Made by a program: the position numbers and the translations under genes
The notes under the pieces: generated by a model
What the model saw: only the letters and a program-made list of their open reading frames with translations
Databases searched by the model: none
Told to the model about the DNA's origin: nothing
From: JBBRUG01 sp038247995
GTDB lineage: Bacteria; Chloroflexota; Chloroflexia; Chloroflexales; Chloroflexaceae
Direction: 5' to 3'
NCBI GenBank assembly: GCA_038247995.1
Contig: JBBRUG010000056.1
Location: 1 to 22,235 of the forward strand
Length of the DNA stretch: 22,235 nucleotides
Shown: piece by piece, positions 16,028 to 22,235 of the stretch
How the letters are laid out: each line of letters begins with the position of its first letter
Numbering within the stretch: the first letter of the stretch is position 1

Positions 16028-17055
16028 TAGGCCTGGCGTCCAAGCAGGTTTTCGGCCATCTGGCGCAATGCAGCCAGCGCCGTAGCTGAGGCGTCTGAAC
16101 TGGCTGGAATGCGTTCCAATGCGGCAAGGGCGGTATTGTGATGTTCAGCGGCCACGCCGGCGCAGTAGGCGCGGGAATCCGCACTATCGAGAATAGCGAG
16201 GCAACGCTCCACAGCCGCATCGTTTGGGTCGCCGGCGGTATAGATCGCCGCCAATTCAGCGCTATTACCGGCGTGTTCCAGGGCACGCACGATCGGCAAG
16301 CTGACCTTCCGTCGGTAAAGATCGGCGGCGCGGGGTTTCCCAGTTAGTTCGGGATCGCCCCAAATACCCAGAATATCGTCTTCAATCTGGAAGGCGAGGC
16401 CGAGACTCCGCCCAAATTCGGCGAGGTCTTCAACTACAGCAGGCGGCGCGCCGGCTACGAGCGCGCCAAAGGCGGCGGCGCCGGCGACCAGGGCCGCCGT
16501 TTTCCGTCCAATCATCCCGAGGTAATCATCGGTGGTGATCGTGAGCCGACCCTCAAAGCTGAGATCGAGGTATTGCCCTTCGCAGACACGAATAATCGTC
16601 TCGTCGAAGCGCTGGAGTACGGCGAGCAGGCGCTCGGCAGACACGTCGAGGTCGCGCATGCGGTACATCGCCAGGTGGGCAATCACAAACATTCCATCGC
16701 CGGCGTTGATGCCCTGGGCCAGGCCCCAGATTGTCCAAAGGGTACGGCGTCCGCGCCGGGTGTCGCTATTGTCTTCGATGTCGTCGTGGATGAGCGTGAA
16801 GTCGTGGAGCAATTGCACGCCGGCTGCAACGGGAAGCGCCTGACGTGGGTCACCGCCAGCGGCGCGGCAGGCCAGCATCACGAGTTGGGGACGCAGGAGT
16901 TTGCCCGGATCACTGCGATCAGGTTGCAGGTGCTCGTCGCGCCAGCCCAGATGATACTCCTGCATGGCGTAGAAGTCGGCAACACGGGCTTCGTAGGCAG
17001 GAAACGCGGCACGCATTTCGGCCTGAATCAGCCCAGGCATGTCAGGTTGAGTCAT
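16027..17055 (-). CDS. Polyprenyl diphosphate synthase (trans-isoprenyl diphosphate synthase)
   Basis: A 342-residue cytoplasmic enzyme that condenses isopentenyl diphosphate with an allylic diphosphate. The first aspartate-rich motif is DDIED (91-95) followed by RRGRRT (100-105); the second is DDILG (226-230) in FQIEDDILGIWGD, with the final Asp changed to Gly as in many relatives. GKLLRP near 51-56 and the lysines GRK (183-185) and RRK (248-250) would bind the diphosphates. F86, five residues before the first motif, is bulky and hints at a short product (C15-C20), a weak inference. Possible roles are carotenoid or chlorophyll side-chain precursor, quinone tail or a lipid carrier. The ATG at 17055 has GAGAT nine bases upstream. 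It heads a probable operon with the STAND-SH3b and glycosyltransferase genes and is divergent from the BlaI-family gene. Confidence 0.95.
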   Translation of the reverse strand: MTQPDMPGLIQAEMRAAFPAYEARVADFYAMQEYHLGWRDEHLQPDRSDPGKLLRPQLVMLACRAAGGDPRQALPVAAGVQLLHDFTLIHDDIEDNSDTRRGRRTLWTIWGLAQGINAGDGMFVIAHLAMYRMRDLDVSAERLLAVLQRFDETIIRVCEGQYLDLSFEGRLTITTDDYLGMIGRKTAALVAGAAAFGALVAGAPPAVVEDLAEFGRSLGLAFQIEDDILGIWGDPELTGKPRAADLYRRKVSLPIVRALEHAGNSAELAAIYTAGDPNDAAVERCLAILDSADSRAYCAGVAAEHHNTALAALERIPASSDASATALAALRQMAENLLGRQA

Positions 17056-17109
17056 GGATTATCTCAGCTTGTTATCAGCTAAACCATTTACACCAGGCGT
17101 TGTATGTAG

Positions 17110-17126
17110 TACGACATCGTATCGTA
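17110..17126. promoter_or_regulatory. Candidate operator dyad in the divergent region
   Basis: TACGA-N7-TCGTA, flanked on both sides by GTAGTA-like sequence (17106-17111 and 17124-17129), lies between the prenyl synthase and the BlaI-family gene. BlaI/MecI repressors bind dyads with TACA/TGTA-type arms and usually repress their own promoter, so this is a plausible but unproven site. The 266-bp gap also has a 6-bp hairpin (CTGCAT-TCGG-ATGCAG, 17131-17146) and a 5-bp one (GCACT-ATGG-AGTGC, 17232-17245). Confidence 0.3.
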
Positions 17127-17199
17127 GTAACTGCATTCGGATGCAGAAAAAAGCGTGTTCTAAAACCATCTGCTGTAATAGTGCCGTAATCAAAAACCA

Positions 17200-17229
17200 T
17201 TGTCGGGGCTAGGGCGTCGCAAGTACACT
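17200..17229 (+). promoter_or_regulatory. Possible promoter of the BlaI-family gene
   Basis: TTGTCG (17200-17205), an 18-base spacer and TACACT (17224-17229), each matching four of six consensus positions. It sits about 95 bases before the start codon, and the small palindrome at 17232-17245 would overlap the transcript start. This is a weak match. Confidence 0.3.
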
Positions 17230-17321
17230 GCGCACTATGGAGTGCCGTAGGAGACCGAGCAACATCGTCCGACGCGTTGCTGCTCAACGTACACGCCCAC
17301 ATCCCCGAAAGGAGTGCCCGC

Positions 17322-17741
17322 ATGCCGCTCAACTTGCGTTTCCGCTTCAGCCCTGCGAAGGACGGCTTGGTAAAGGTGCTTGGCCCGCTAGAGACCGAGA
17401 TCATGCAGATCCTCTGGCAGGACGACCGTAGCACGGTCAAGAAAGTTCACCGCCGCTTGTCTGCGCAGCGTGAAATTGCTTACACCACTGTGATGACCAC
17501 AATGAGCCGCCTGTCCGAAAAAGGTGTGCTTAATCGGCATCGTGAAGGCCTGGCCTATGTTTACTCCCCGGCTATCTCCGAGGACGATTTTGTAAACCTG
17601 GTTGTACGGCAAGTGCTCGATGGCCTACTCGACGACTACAGCGACACGGCGATTGAGTATATGGTCGATTACCTGGCGCGCAACAACCCGGCTGAACTCA
17701 CGCGGCTTCAGAAGGCCATCCAGGCGCGTACAAGCGCCTGA
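17322..17741 (+). CDS. BlaI/MecI-family transcriptional repressor
   Basis: A 139-residue DNA-binding protein. The winged helix-turn-helix is clear: LGPLETEIMQILWQDDRSTVKKVHRRL, then AYTTVMTTMSRLSEKGVLNRH and the wing EGLAYVYSPA; the C-terminal helices (about 85-135) should form the dimer. The ATG at 17322 is chosen over an in-frame start at 17277 because a strong GAAAGGAG sits seven bases before it and the protein then matches the usual family start. In beta-lactam resistance loci BlaI is cleaved through the membrane protease BlaR1, but no such gene is adjacent, so the inducing route and targets are unknown. It is divergent from the prenyl synthase operon, which is a natural candidate target. 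Confidence 0.95.
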   Translation: MPLNLRFRFSPAKDGLVKVLGPLETEIMQILWQDDRSTVKKVHRRLSAQREIAYTTVMTTMSRLSEKGVLNRHREGLAYVYSPAISEDDFVNLVVRQVLDGLLDDYSDTAIEYMVDYLARNNPAELTRLQKAIQARTSA

Positions 17742-17754
17742 GGCGACACAGACG

Positions 17755-17777
17755 AGGCGTGACCCTCGTACACGCCT
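17755..17777 (+). terminator. Hairpin after the BlaI-family gene
   Basis: A 7-bp stem (AGGCGTG / CACGCCT) with a 9-nt loop begins 14 bases after the stop codon and is followed by TTGTC on the + strand. It fits a terminator with a very short T-run. Confidence 0.5.
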
Positions 17778-17782
17778 TTGTC

Positions 17783-17795
17783 GGTTCCATGAACC
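17783..17795. repeat. Small CAT-loop hairpin
   Basis: GGTTC-CAT-GAACC, a 5-bp stem with a 3-nt loop, sits between the two larger hairpins of this convergent gap. Confidence 0.45.
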
Positions 17796-17796
17796 A

Positions 17797-17831
17797 CACG
17801 GAGGGACGCAGCCATGCTGCGTCCCTCCGTG
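17797..17831. terminator. Strong bidirectional terminator hairpin
   Basis: A perfect 16-bp stem (left arm 17797-17812, right arm 17816-17831) with a CAT loop lies three bases beyond the rimO stop codon, in the gap where the BlaI-family gene and rimO converge. Its symmetry suits both directions. No T-run is present on either side, as with the leuS hairpin. Confidence 0.75.
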
Positions 17832-17833
17832 CG

Positions 17834-19273
17834 TCATCCCACCTGCATTTCACCCCATAAATCGTAGTCAGTCGCCTGCGTGACCCGCACGCTGACCACG
17901 CTCCCCACTTCCGGTTGCCCCCAGACAAACACCTGGCCATCAACTTCAGGCGCGTCACGGAAGCTGCGGCCGATCGCCAGCGGGCGACCGTCGGCGCTGG
18001 CGCCTGTGCCTTCAATCAGTACATCGACCGTACGGCCTTGCCAGCGGTTGCTCCGCATGCGCGAGATGCCTTGCTGAAGTTGCATCAACTCGTGCCAGCG
18101 CTTTTCGATCACCTGCGGGCGCACCGGGTTGGGCAGGGTTGCGGCGTGAGTCCCCGGCTCTTGCGAGTAACGGAACGCACCAACCCGGTCGAGTTGGGCC
18201 TCTTCAAGGAAGGCCAGCAGCGCACGAAATTCTTCAGGTGTTTCGCCCGGAAAACCTACAATAAAAGTTGAGCGCAGCGCAATATCGGGCATAGCCTCAC
18301 GCAGTGCGGCGATCATTGCGCGGGTGCGGTCGGCATCGGGCGGGCGGCGCATGCGGCGCAACATAGCCGGATGCGCGTGCTGAAGCGGCATATCGAGGTA
18401 AGGCAGGATCTGGGGGCGCTCAGCCATCACCTGGATCAACCGTTCAGTGATTCCATGGGGGTAGGCGTACATCAGGCGCACCCAGGTCTGCTTGGGCAGC
18501 ACCTGGCTCAATTCATCGAGCAGAATGGCTAGGCCATCGCCCTTGAGGCCGAGGTCGCGGCCATAATCGGTGAGATGCTGGGCAACCAGGACGATCTCGC
18601 GCACGCCGCGGGCCGCAAGTTCCTGCGCTTCGGCGAGGATCGCGCCGACAGACTTGGAGGCCATATCGCCCTTGAAGCTGGGAATCGTGCAGAAGGCGCA
18701 ACGCAGGTTGCAGCCGTCGGAGATCTTGAGGTAGGCCGAGGGCGTGTTGCGCGTGCGGCGGATCTGGGTGGTGCGCCAATCGGCATACGATGGCGGCTGA
18801 TCTGGGCCAGATGCTACCGGCGCGGCGCTCAGCGTCAGTGACTGTTGGAGTGGGTTGGACGCCACTGGTGCGGAGTTGCTCAGCGTCAGCGGGATCATTG
18901 GGCGTTTGGGGGCGTTCGCGCCGGCGGGGGCGCTGTCGAGCGTAGCGACGAGTTCGCCGATGCGCGCCCACTGCTGGGTGCCGATCACGCTATCGACGCC
19001 CGTAACGCCGCCCACAAGGTCGCCGTGGCTCTGCGCCATACAACCGGCGGCGATCAGGCGCTGGTCGGCGCGCTTCTGCGCTCCGAGGCCCTGGAGCACG
19101 CCAAGGGTTTCGTTGCGGGCGGCAGCAATAAAACTGCACGTATTGACAATAATAACATCGGCGGCGTCGGCAGTAGCGACGGCGGTATGGCCTTCGCCAG
19201 TGAGCAGGCCCTCCATCCCCTCGCTATCAACAGCATTCTTGGGGCAACCCAGCGTGACAATATGATATTTCAT
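17834..19273 (-). CDS. rimO: Ribosomal protein S12 methylthiotransferase RimO
   Basis: A radical SAM enzyme that adds a methylthio group to a conserved aspartate of ribosomal protein S12. The 479-residue protein starts with LGCPKNAVDSE, diagnostic of RimO. The N-terminal domain holds the three cysteines of the auxiliary 4Fe-4S cluster (C10, C46, C78); the radical SAM cluster ligands are C188, C192 and C195 in CNLRCAFC; the C-terminal TRAM domain ends near WGEMQVG. The linker between the first two domains (about 112-178) is some 40 residues longer than usual, Ser/Pro-rich, and contains a duplicated segment (LTLSNSAPVASNP and LTLSAAPVASGP). The ATG lies two bases after the yajQ stop codon, so translation is coupled. 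It is the last gene of a rodZ-yajQ-rimO operon. Confidence 0.97.
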   Translation of the reverse strand: MKYHIVTLGCPKNAVDSEGMEGLLTGEGHTAVATADAADVIIVNTCSFIAAARNETLGVLQGLGAQKRADQRLIAAGCMAQSHGDLVGGVTGVDSVIGTQQWARIGELVATLDSAPAGANAPKRPMIPLTLSNSAPVASNPLQQSLTLSAAPVASGPDQPPSYADWRTTQIRRTRNTPSAYLKISDGCNLRCAFCTIPSFKGDMASKSVGAILAEAQELAARGVREIVLVAQHLTDYGRDLGLKGDGLAILLDELSQVLPKQTWVRLMYAYPHGITERLIQVMAERPQILPYLDMPLQHAHPAMLRRMRRPPDADRTRAMIAALREAMPDIALRSTFIVGFPGETPEEFRALLAFLEEAQLDRVGAFRYSQEPGTHAATLPNPVRPQVIEKRWHELMQLQQGISRMRSNRWQGRTVDVLIEGTGASADGRPLAIGRSFRDAPEVDGQVFVWGQPEVGSVVSVRVTQATDYDLWGEMQVG

Positions 19274-19275
19274 CG

Positions 19276-19773
19276 TTAGCGATAGTTTGTGTATTGCAAC
19301 GGCACATCGATCGCACCCTCGTTATCGCGCAGGTACTGGATCACGGCCTGAAGATCGTCACGGCTCTTGCTGGCGACGCGCAGCGTTTCACCCTGAATGC
19401 GCGGTTGCACTTTTGGGAAGCGATCACGGATCATTTTGGCGATCTTCTTGGCTAATTCGCTGTCGATACCTTTACGTAAGGTAATAACCTGGCGTAAGCG
19501 GGCGCCACTCACATCCTGAGCCGGCCCATAATCGAAGATCTTGAGCGAGAGTTTCCGGCGCAGCGCCTTTGTTTCCAGAATATCGCGCACACTCGTCAAT
19601 GTCAGTTCATTATCGGTCGTGATCACCAATTCAGTCTTACTTAGATCGAGTGTCGTGCCGCTATCCTTGAGATCATAGCGGGTTTGGATATCACGCTGCG
19701 CCTGATCGACGGCATTGACCAATTCCTGATGATCAAATTCAGAGACAACATCAAAGCTGCTTTCAGCTGGCAT
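19276..19773 (-). CDS. yajQ: YajQ-family nucleotide-binding protein
   Basis: A 165-residue cytoplasmic protein of the YajQ family, members of which bind RNA or nucleotides and in some bacteria cyclic di-GMP. The start MPAESSFDVVSEFD, the segment TRYDLKDSGTTLDL, and the end VASKSRDDLQAVIQYLR..VPLQYTNYR are characteristic; the length is usual. The ATG has GGAG six bases upstream. It sits 16 bases after the rodZ-like gene and two bases before rimO, as an operon member. Which nucleotide it binds here cannot be told from the sequence. Confidence 0.95.
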   Translation of the reverse strand: MPAESSFDVVSEFDHQELVNAVDQAQRDIQTRYDLKDSGTTLDLSKTELVITTDNELTLTSVRDILETKALRRKLSLKIFDYGPAQDVSGARLRQVITLRKGIDSELAKKIAKMIRDRFPKVQPRIQGETLRVASKSRDDLQAVIQYLRDNEGAIDVPLQYTNYR

Positions 19774-19789
19774 TTGTTACTCCAGGCGT

Positions 19790-20614
19790 CTATTCAGGGG
19801 GCCAGGACCAGTTCACAGGCTGACCGGCGTTCTGCCCAAGGACGCCCTGTTGCAGCCCATTCACGACCACCTGCACATCGGGAGGATTGCCGGCCCGGAT
19901 CGCCACCCGGCGTTGGGCTTGAAAGATTTGCGTCTGCCCGGTGCGCATAATTCCCTCGAAGACGGTATTGCCATCGGCCTGCACGCGTAGCCACGACTCT
20001 TCGTTGCCGCGGACTGATGGGATGCTTACTTCAAGTACAATCGGCGCAGCAGGTGTTGGCGTCGGGGCGGAATTGGTTGCAGAGGTGGCAGGGAAGGTTT
20101 CAGGCAGCGGTGTGGCTGCGCCCCCGGCGATCGCCTGCGTGGGCATCAGGGTGGTTGCGGCCAAAGGGGCTGTGGGCAGCGGCGATGGCGGTGGGATGGT
20201 CGCTGTCGGCATGGGAGCAACGGCAATATTTGCGTCGCCGATACGCCCGATCGCGTTTAGTGCCACGTAAGCCAGGCCCACAAGGGCGATTGTCACAAAG
20301 AAGATGCCGAAAAAGCTCGGGAAGACATACGCTCGCCGCGTGGGCGACGTTGAGGCCGGCACAATCCGAATCTTATCGCTTACTCCACGCTCACGCCGAT
20401 AAATTTCAACTAGTTCATCGGCGGGCAGGCCCAGATAACCGGCGTAGTTGCGAATAAAACCACGGGTTACGACATCGCTGGGTAGGCGCTGGTATGCGCC
20501 TTCCTCAAGTGCGATCAGCGACTGTTGCAAAATACGGGTGTCGGCGGCAGCCTGAGCTAGCGAGAGGCCCTGGCCCTCACGGACCTGGCGCAGCCGGTCA
20601 CCAAGTTCACTCAT
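19790..20614 (-). CDS. rodZ: RodZ-like cell-shape protein (HTH-TM-DUF4115)
   Basis: A 274-residue membrane protein. The N-terminus is a Cro/C1-type helix-turn-helix of the RodZ type (about 1-70: LGDRLRQVREGQGLSLAQAAADTRI, LIALEEGAYQRLP, GFIRNYAGYLGL), which in rod-shaped bacteria binds MreB. A basic linker, one membrane helix (about 97-122), a Thr/Pro linker (about 130-190) and a periplasmic or external DUF4115 beta domain (about 192-270) follow. The ATG at 20614 is preferred over an in-frame GTG at 20635 because AAAGGGA lies about 10 bases upstream of it and the protein then starts MSELGDRLRQ like its relatives. It heads the rodZ-yajQ-rimO operon. No mreB is in the window, so a role in shape is inferred from the family. 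Confidence 0.93.
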   Translation of the reverse strand: MSELGDRLRQVREGQGLSLAQAAADTRILQQSLIALEEGAYQRLPSDVVTRGFIRNYAGYLGLPADELVEIYRRERGVSDKIRIVPASTSPTRRAYVFPSFFGIFFVTIALVGLAYVALNAIGRIGDANIAVAPMPTATIPPPSPLPTAPLAATTLMPTQAIAGGAATPLPETFPATSATNSAPTPTPAAPIVLEVSIPSVRGNEESWLRVQADGNTVFEGIMRTGQTQIFQAQRRVAIRAGNPPDVQVVVNGLQQGVLGQNAGQPVNWSWPPE

Positions 20615-20704
20615 AACGATCAAATCCCTTTGCACACCGAACTGGAAACAGTGCGATGAAGCGTTGGCGGACTGCTATGCTGTAACGAGTATACCTGCGG
20701 CATA

Positions 20705-20733
20705 TTGTCGTAACTGTTTCTATACCGTATTAT
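20705..20733 (+). promoter_or_regulatory. Sigma-70-type promoter of the methyltransferase operon
   Basis: TTGTCG (20705-20710), a 17-base spacer and TATTAT (20728-20733, five of six positions) point at the methyltransferase gene, giving a leader of about 40 bases. The -10 overlaps a perfect inverted repeat. A TATAAT on the - strand (20729-20734) has no good -35 partner. Confidence 0.55.
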
Positions 20734-20745
20734 ACCATACGGTAT
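20722..20745. promoter_or_regulatory. Perfect 9-6-9 inverted repeat, candidate operator
   Basis: Arms ATACCGTAT (20722-20730) and ATACGGTAT (20737-20745) with a 6-base centre TATACC. It covers the -10 of the methyltransferase promoter in the divergent gap shared with the rodZ-like gene, the classic place for a dimeric repressor. Extra TACC/GGTA half-sites occur at 20691-20694 and 20749-20752. No regulator gene lies directly beside it. Confidence 0.6.
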
Positions 20746-20778
20746 CCTGGTATTCATGGTGAGAGGAGCGGCGCTGTG

Positions 20779-21660
20779 ATGAGCGCAAACGAGCATGGTG
20801 CCGGACAGCAGGACTGGCCGGCGATCTGGCGCACTATGTATGACGCCGAGCGAGCGCAGGGCGAAGCGCTGACCGATCCGGATTTCCCGCGCTCCGCCGA
20901 TGCGTGGGCGGGTCGGGCGACGCGATTTGCTGCCGCAACACAGCGCACGCCGCAACCCGACGGCTTTATGCAGCACGTATTGTCCCTTTTGCACCCCGAC
21001 GATACAGTAATCGATATTGGCGCCGGCACCGGGCGCTACGTACCGATTTTGGCTCGGACAGTGGCGCATGTGGTGGCGGTCGAGCCATCGGCGGCGATGC
21101 GGGCTAAACTCGACGCACTGATTGCTGCGGAAGGTCTGGACAATGTCGAAGTGCGCGCCGGTTTCTGGCCCTTGGAAGAACCGCCTGACGCCCATGTTGT
21201 ACTTGCGGCTCATGTTGTGTATGGTGTACGTGAGATTGTGCCTTTTGTGCAGGGGATGGATCGTGCGGCAGCGCGCCTGTGCGTGTTAGGTTTAGGGTTA
21301 CGCCATCCCGGATCGGCGCTGGCGCCATTCTGGCAGCGCGTGCATGGCGCGGCGCGCTTGCCGCTGCCGGCGGCGCTTGAAGCGCTCTGTTGCCTGCATC
21401 AGTTGGGCTTGCCGGCAACGATGGAGCTTGCACCGACTGATCCGAGTTTTCGGTTTACCAATGCAGTCGACGCCCTTGAGGAGATCCGTCATCGCTTGCG
21501 GCTCACCCCTGAACCTGAACGCGATGCACAGATTCGTGCGGCGATTGCCGATCTTTTGCAACCAACACCAACTGGTGAGCTAGCACCGTATAATCAACCA
21601 CAGCACACGGCTGTGATCCATTGGCCTGCCGCAGCGGCGCGTGCCGCCAGAGGCCGATAA
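20779..21660 (+). CDS. Class I SAM-dependent methyltransferase
   Basis: A protein of about 293 residues with a Rossmann-type methyltransferase domain. Motif I is VIDIGAGTGRYVPIL (about 77-91), which binds S-adenosylmethionine; the acidic residue at the end of strand 2 is E102 (VVAVEPSAAM); the following segment NVEVRAGFWPLEEPPDAHVVLAAHVVYGV is typical of small-molecule methyltransferases. The N-terminal 60 residues and the C-terminal third are helical and would set the substrate, which I cannot name. AGGAG at 20764-20768 serves either the ATG at 20779 (10 bases) or a GTG at 20776 (7 bases); the choice changes the protein by one residue. The next gene follows after 10 bases. Confidence 0.9.
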   Translation: MSANEHGAGQQDWPAIWRTMYDAERAQGEALTDPDFPRSADAWAGRATRFAAATQRTPQPDGFMQHVLSLLHPDDTVIDIGAGTGRYVPILARTVAHVVAVEPSAAMRAKLDALIAAEGLDNVEVRAGFWPLEEPPDAHVVLAAHVVYGVREIVPFVQGMDRAAARLCVLGLGLRHPGSALAPFWQRVHGAARLPLPAALEALCCLHQLGLPATMELAPTDPSFRFTNAVDALEEIRHRLRLTPEPERDAQIRAAIADLLQPTPTGELAPYNQPQHTAVIHWPAAAARAARGR

Positions 21661-21670
21661 AGGAGGCGTT

Positions 21671-21877
21671 ATGACGAGTCTACTGTTTACATTACTTGTG
21701 ATCGCCGCGATCCTGTTCCTGATCTCGATCGCATTTGGGATTTTCTTCGTGCTAATCCAGCTTGGCGTGATTGCGCAGAAGGCTATCGAACCGCCGGTGA
21801 GCGATGCCGGCGACTATTCACTCGGGCAGGGTCGTGAGGTGGGGCTGAGCGAGGTGAAGTCTACGCGGGAAGAGTAG
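21671..21877 (+). CDS. Small single-pass membrane protein, unknown
   Basis: A 68-residue protein with one long hydrophobic helix (about 3-36, LLFTLLVIAAILFLISIAFGIFFVLIQLGVI) and a polar, acidic tail of about 30 residues. The ATG is set by an excellent AAAGGAGG six bases upstream, which itself overlaps the methyltransferase stop codon, so the two are translated together. No known family is recognised; the tail should face the cytoplasm or the outside depending on topology, which is not clear from charge. Confidence 0.85.
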   Translation: MTSLLFTLLVIAAILFLISIAFGIFFVLIQLGVIAQKAIEPPVSDAGDYSLGQGREVGLSEVKSTREE

Positions 21878-21921
21878 CGGGTGAGCGGGTGAGGGATAAA
21901 TTCGACGCGGGATGAGTGAAC

Positions 21922-22116
21922 ATGGGCACAGTTGGCCGAACCTATGCTGAGGCGGTGATTGTTGGAGTGTGTATTGCGCTGACGGTTTGGGTACTGCGGG
22001 CATGGCTGGGTGACGCGGGACTAGCGATGCGCTTGATCGTGTTTGTTATAGCTGGGACGCTCTTATGCCTACTCCAAGCCTGGGTTGGGCGCTGGGTATC
22101 CGTTCAGGGCGTGTGA
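21922..22116 (+). CDS. Small two-helix membrane protein, unknown
   Basis: A protein of 64 residues (66 if the in-frame GTG at 21916 is used) with two hydrophobic helices (about 10-26 and 37-57) split by a short RAWLGDAG loop. GGGATGAG lies about six bases before the ATG. It follows the previous small membrane protein by 44 bases on the same strand and may be the last gene of the methyltransferase operon. The family is not recognised. Confidence 0.7.
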   Translation: MGTVGRTYAEAVIVGVCIALTVWVLRAWLGDAGLAMRLIVFVIAGTLLCLLQAWVGRWVSVQGV

Positions 22117-22168
22117 ATGACAGCGGGTATGGGTTGCCAGAAATGGCGGTATCAGGCATACTACCGGT

Positions 22169-22235
22169 ATGGACAAGCTCCAGCGCCCAGCCGAACTGAG
22201 CGAGGAAGCCTGGCAGGCGACGCCACCTGAGGTAC
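22169..22235 (+). CDS. Start of a gene cut by the window edge, possibly an IS66-like transposase
   Basis: An ATG opens a frame that stays open to the end (MDKLQRPAELSEEAWQATPP...). The phrase ELSEEAWQATPPEV resembles the N-terminus of some large transposases of the IS66 group, where a short helical segment precedes the zinc-finger-like region, but 22 residues are too few for certainty. There is no clear ribosome-binding site. Terminal inverted repeats cannot be assessed because the other end is outside. Confidence 0.35.
   Translation, partial: MDKLQRPAELSEEAWQATPPEV

Noticed and set aside
17131..17146. Intrinsic terminator (stem followed by AAAAAA)
   Set aside because: The A-run is on the + strand after the stem, so neither strand reads a hairpin followed by U residues; it lies in a promoter region.
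20752..20757. - strand -35 for a TATAAT at 20729-20734 driving the rodZ-like operon
   Set aside because: The hexamer at the right distance (ATGAAT) is a poor match, so a promoter there is not supported.
22117..22229. Short frame of 37 codons right after the last small membrane protein
   Set aside because: No ribosome-binding site and no recognisable sequence; the overlapping frame from 22169 is more protein-like.

Overview
This window looks like a chromosomal segment from a Chloroflexota bacterium, most likely class Chloroflexia. The grounds are moderately high GC, many one-of-a-kind GAF/PAS sensor proteins, and extracellular linkers made of Thr/Pro repeats (PTATPT, TRTP, TEPT). This placement is inferred from style; no rRNA gene is present to confirm it.

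Layout. (1) 1-2319, + strand: the 3' two thirds of leuS (the fragment starts inside the editing domain), a GC-rich hairpin, and a small multi-pass membrane protein. (2) 2437-7867, - strand: a surface protein with a Calx-beta domain, two long Thr/Pro repeat tracts and a Gly/TM/Arg C-terminal tail, overlapped by an upstream transmembrane sensor histidine kinase (extracellular sensor, HAMP, GAF, PAS, HisKA, HATPase). Their shared upstream region has a good sigma-70-type promoter and a sequence very like a PhoB box. (3) 8070-12316, - strand: a soluble GAF-GAF-PAS histidine kinase preceded by a membrane GAF-GAF protein whose class III cyclase domain has lost its metal-binding residues. (4) 12466-17055, - strand: probable operon of a polyprenyl diphosphate synthase, a membrane-spanning STAND/NB-ARC-like protein with a defective Walker A motif and an extracellular SH3b domain, and a GT-B glycosyltransferase. 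(5) 17322-17741, + strand: a BlaI/MecI-family repressor without a BlaR1 partner. It converges on rimO across three successive hairpins. (6) 17834-20614, - strand: rodZ-like gene, yajQ and rimO as a tight operon. (7) 20779-22116, + strand: a SAM methyltransferase and two small membrane proteins, behind a promoter whose -10 sits inside a perfect 9-6-9 inverted repeat. A further gene starts at 22169 and runs off the end; it may be a transposase.

How the genes may work together. The central 15 kb is devoted to envelope construction and sensing: a surface-exposed repeat protein, two histidine kinases and a pseudo-cyclase (no response regulator is encoded here), then a lipid-carrier enzyme, a glycosyltransferase, and between them a protein that joins an intracellular NLR-like module to an extracellular wall-binding-type SH3b domain. 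That last three-gene operon is the best candidate for an undescribed system. Its function as an envelope-sensing device is inference only. Housekeeping genes (leuS, rimO, yajQ, rodZ) flank this accessory-looking core. No tRNA, rRNA, CRISPR array or complete mobile element was seen.
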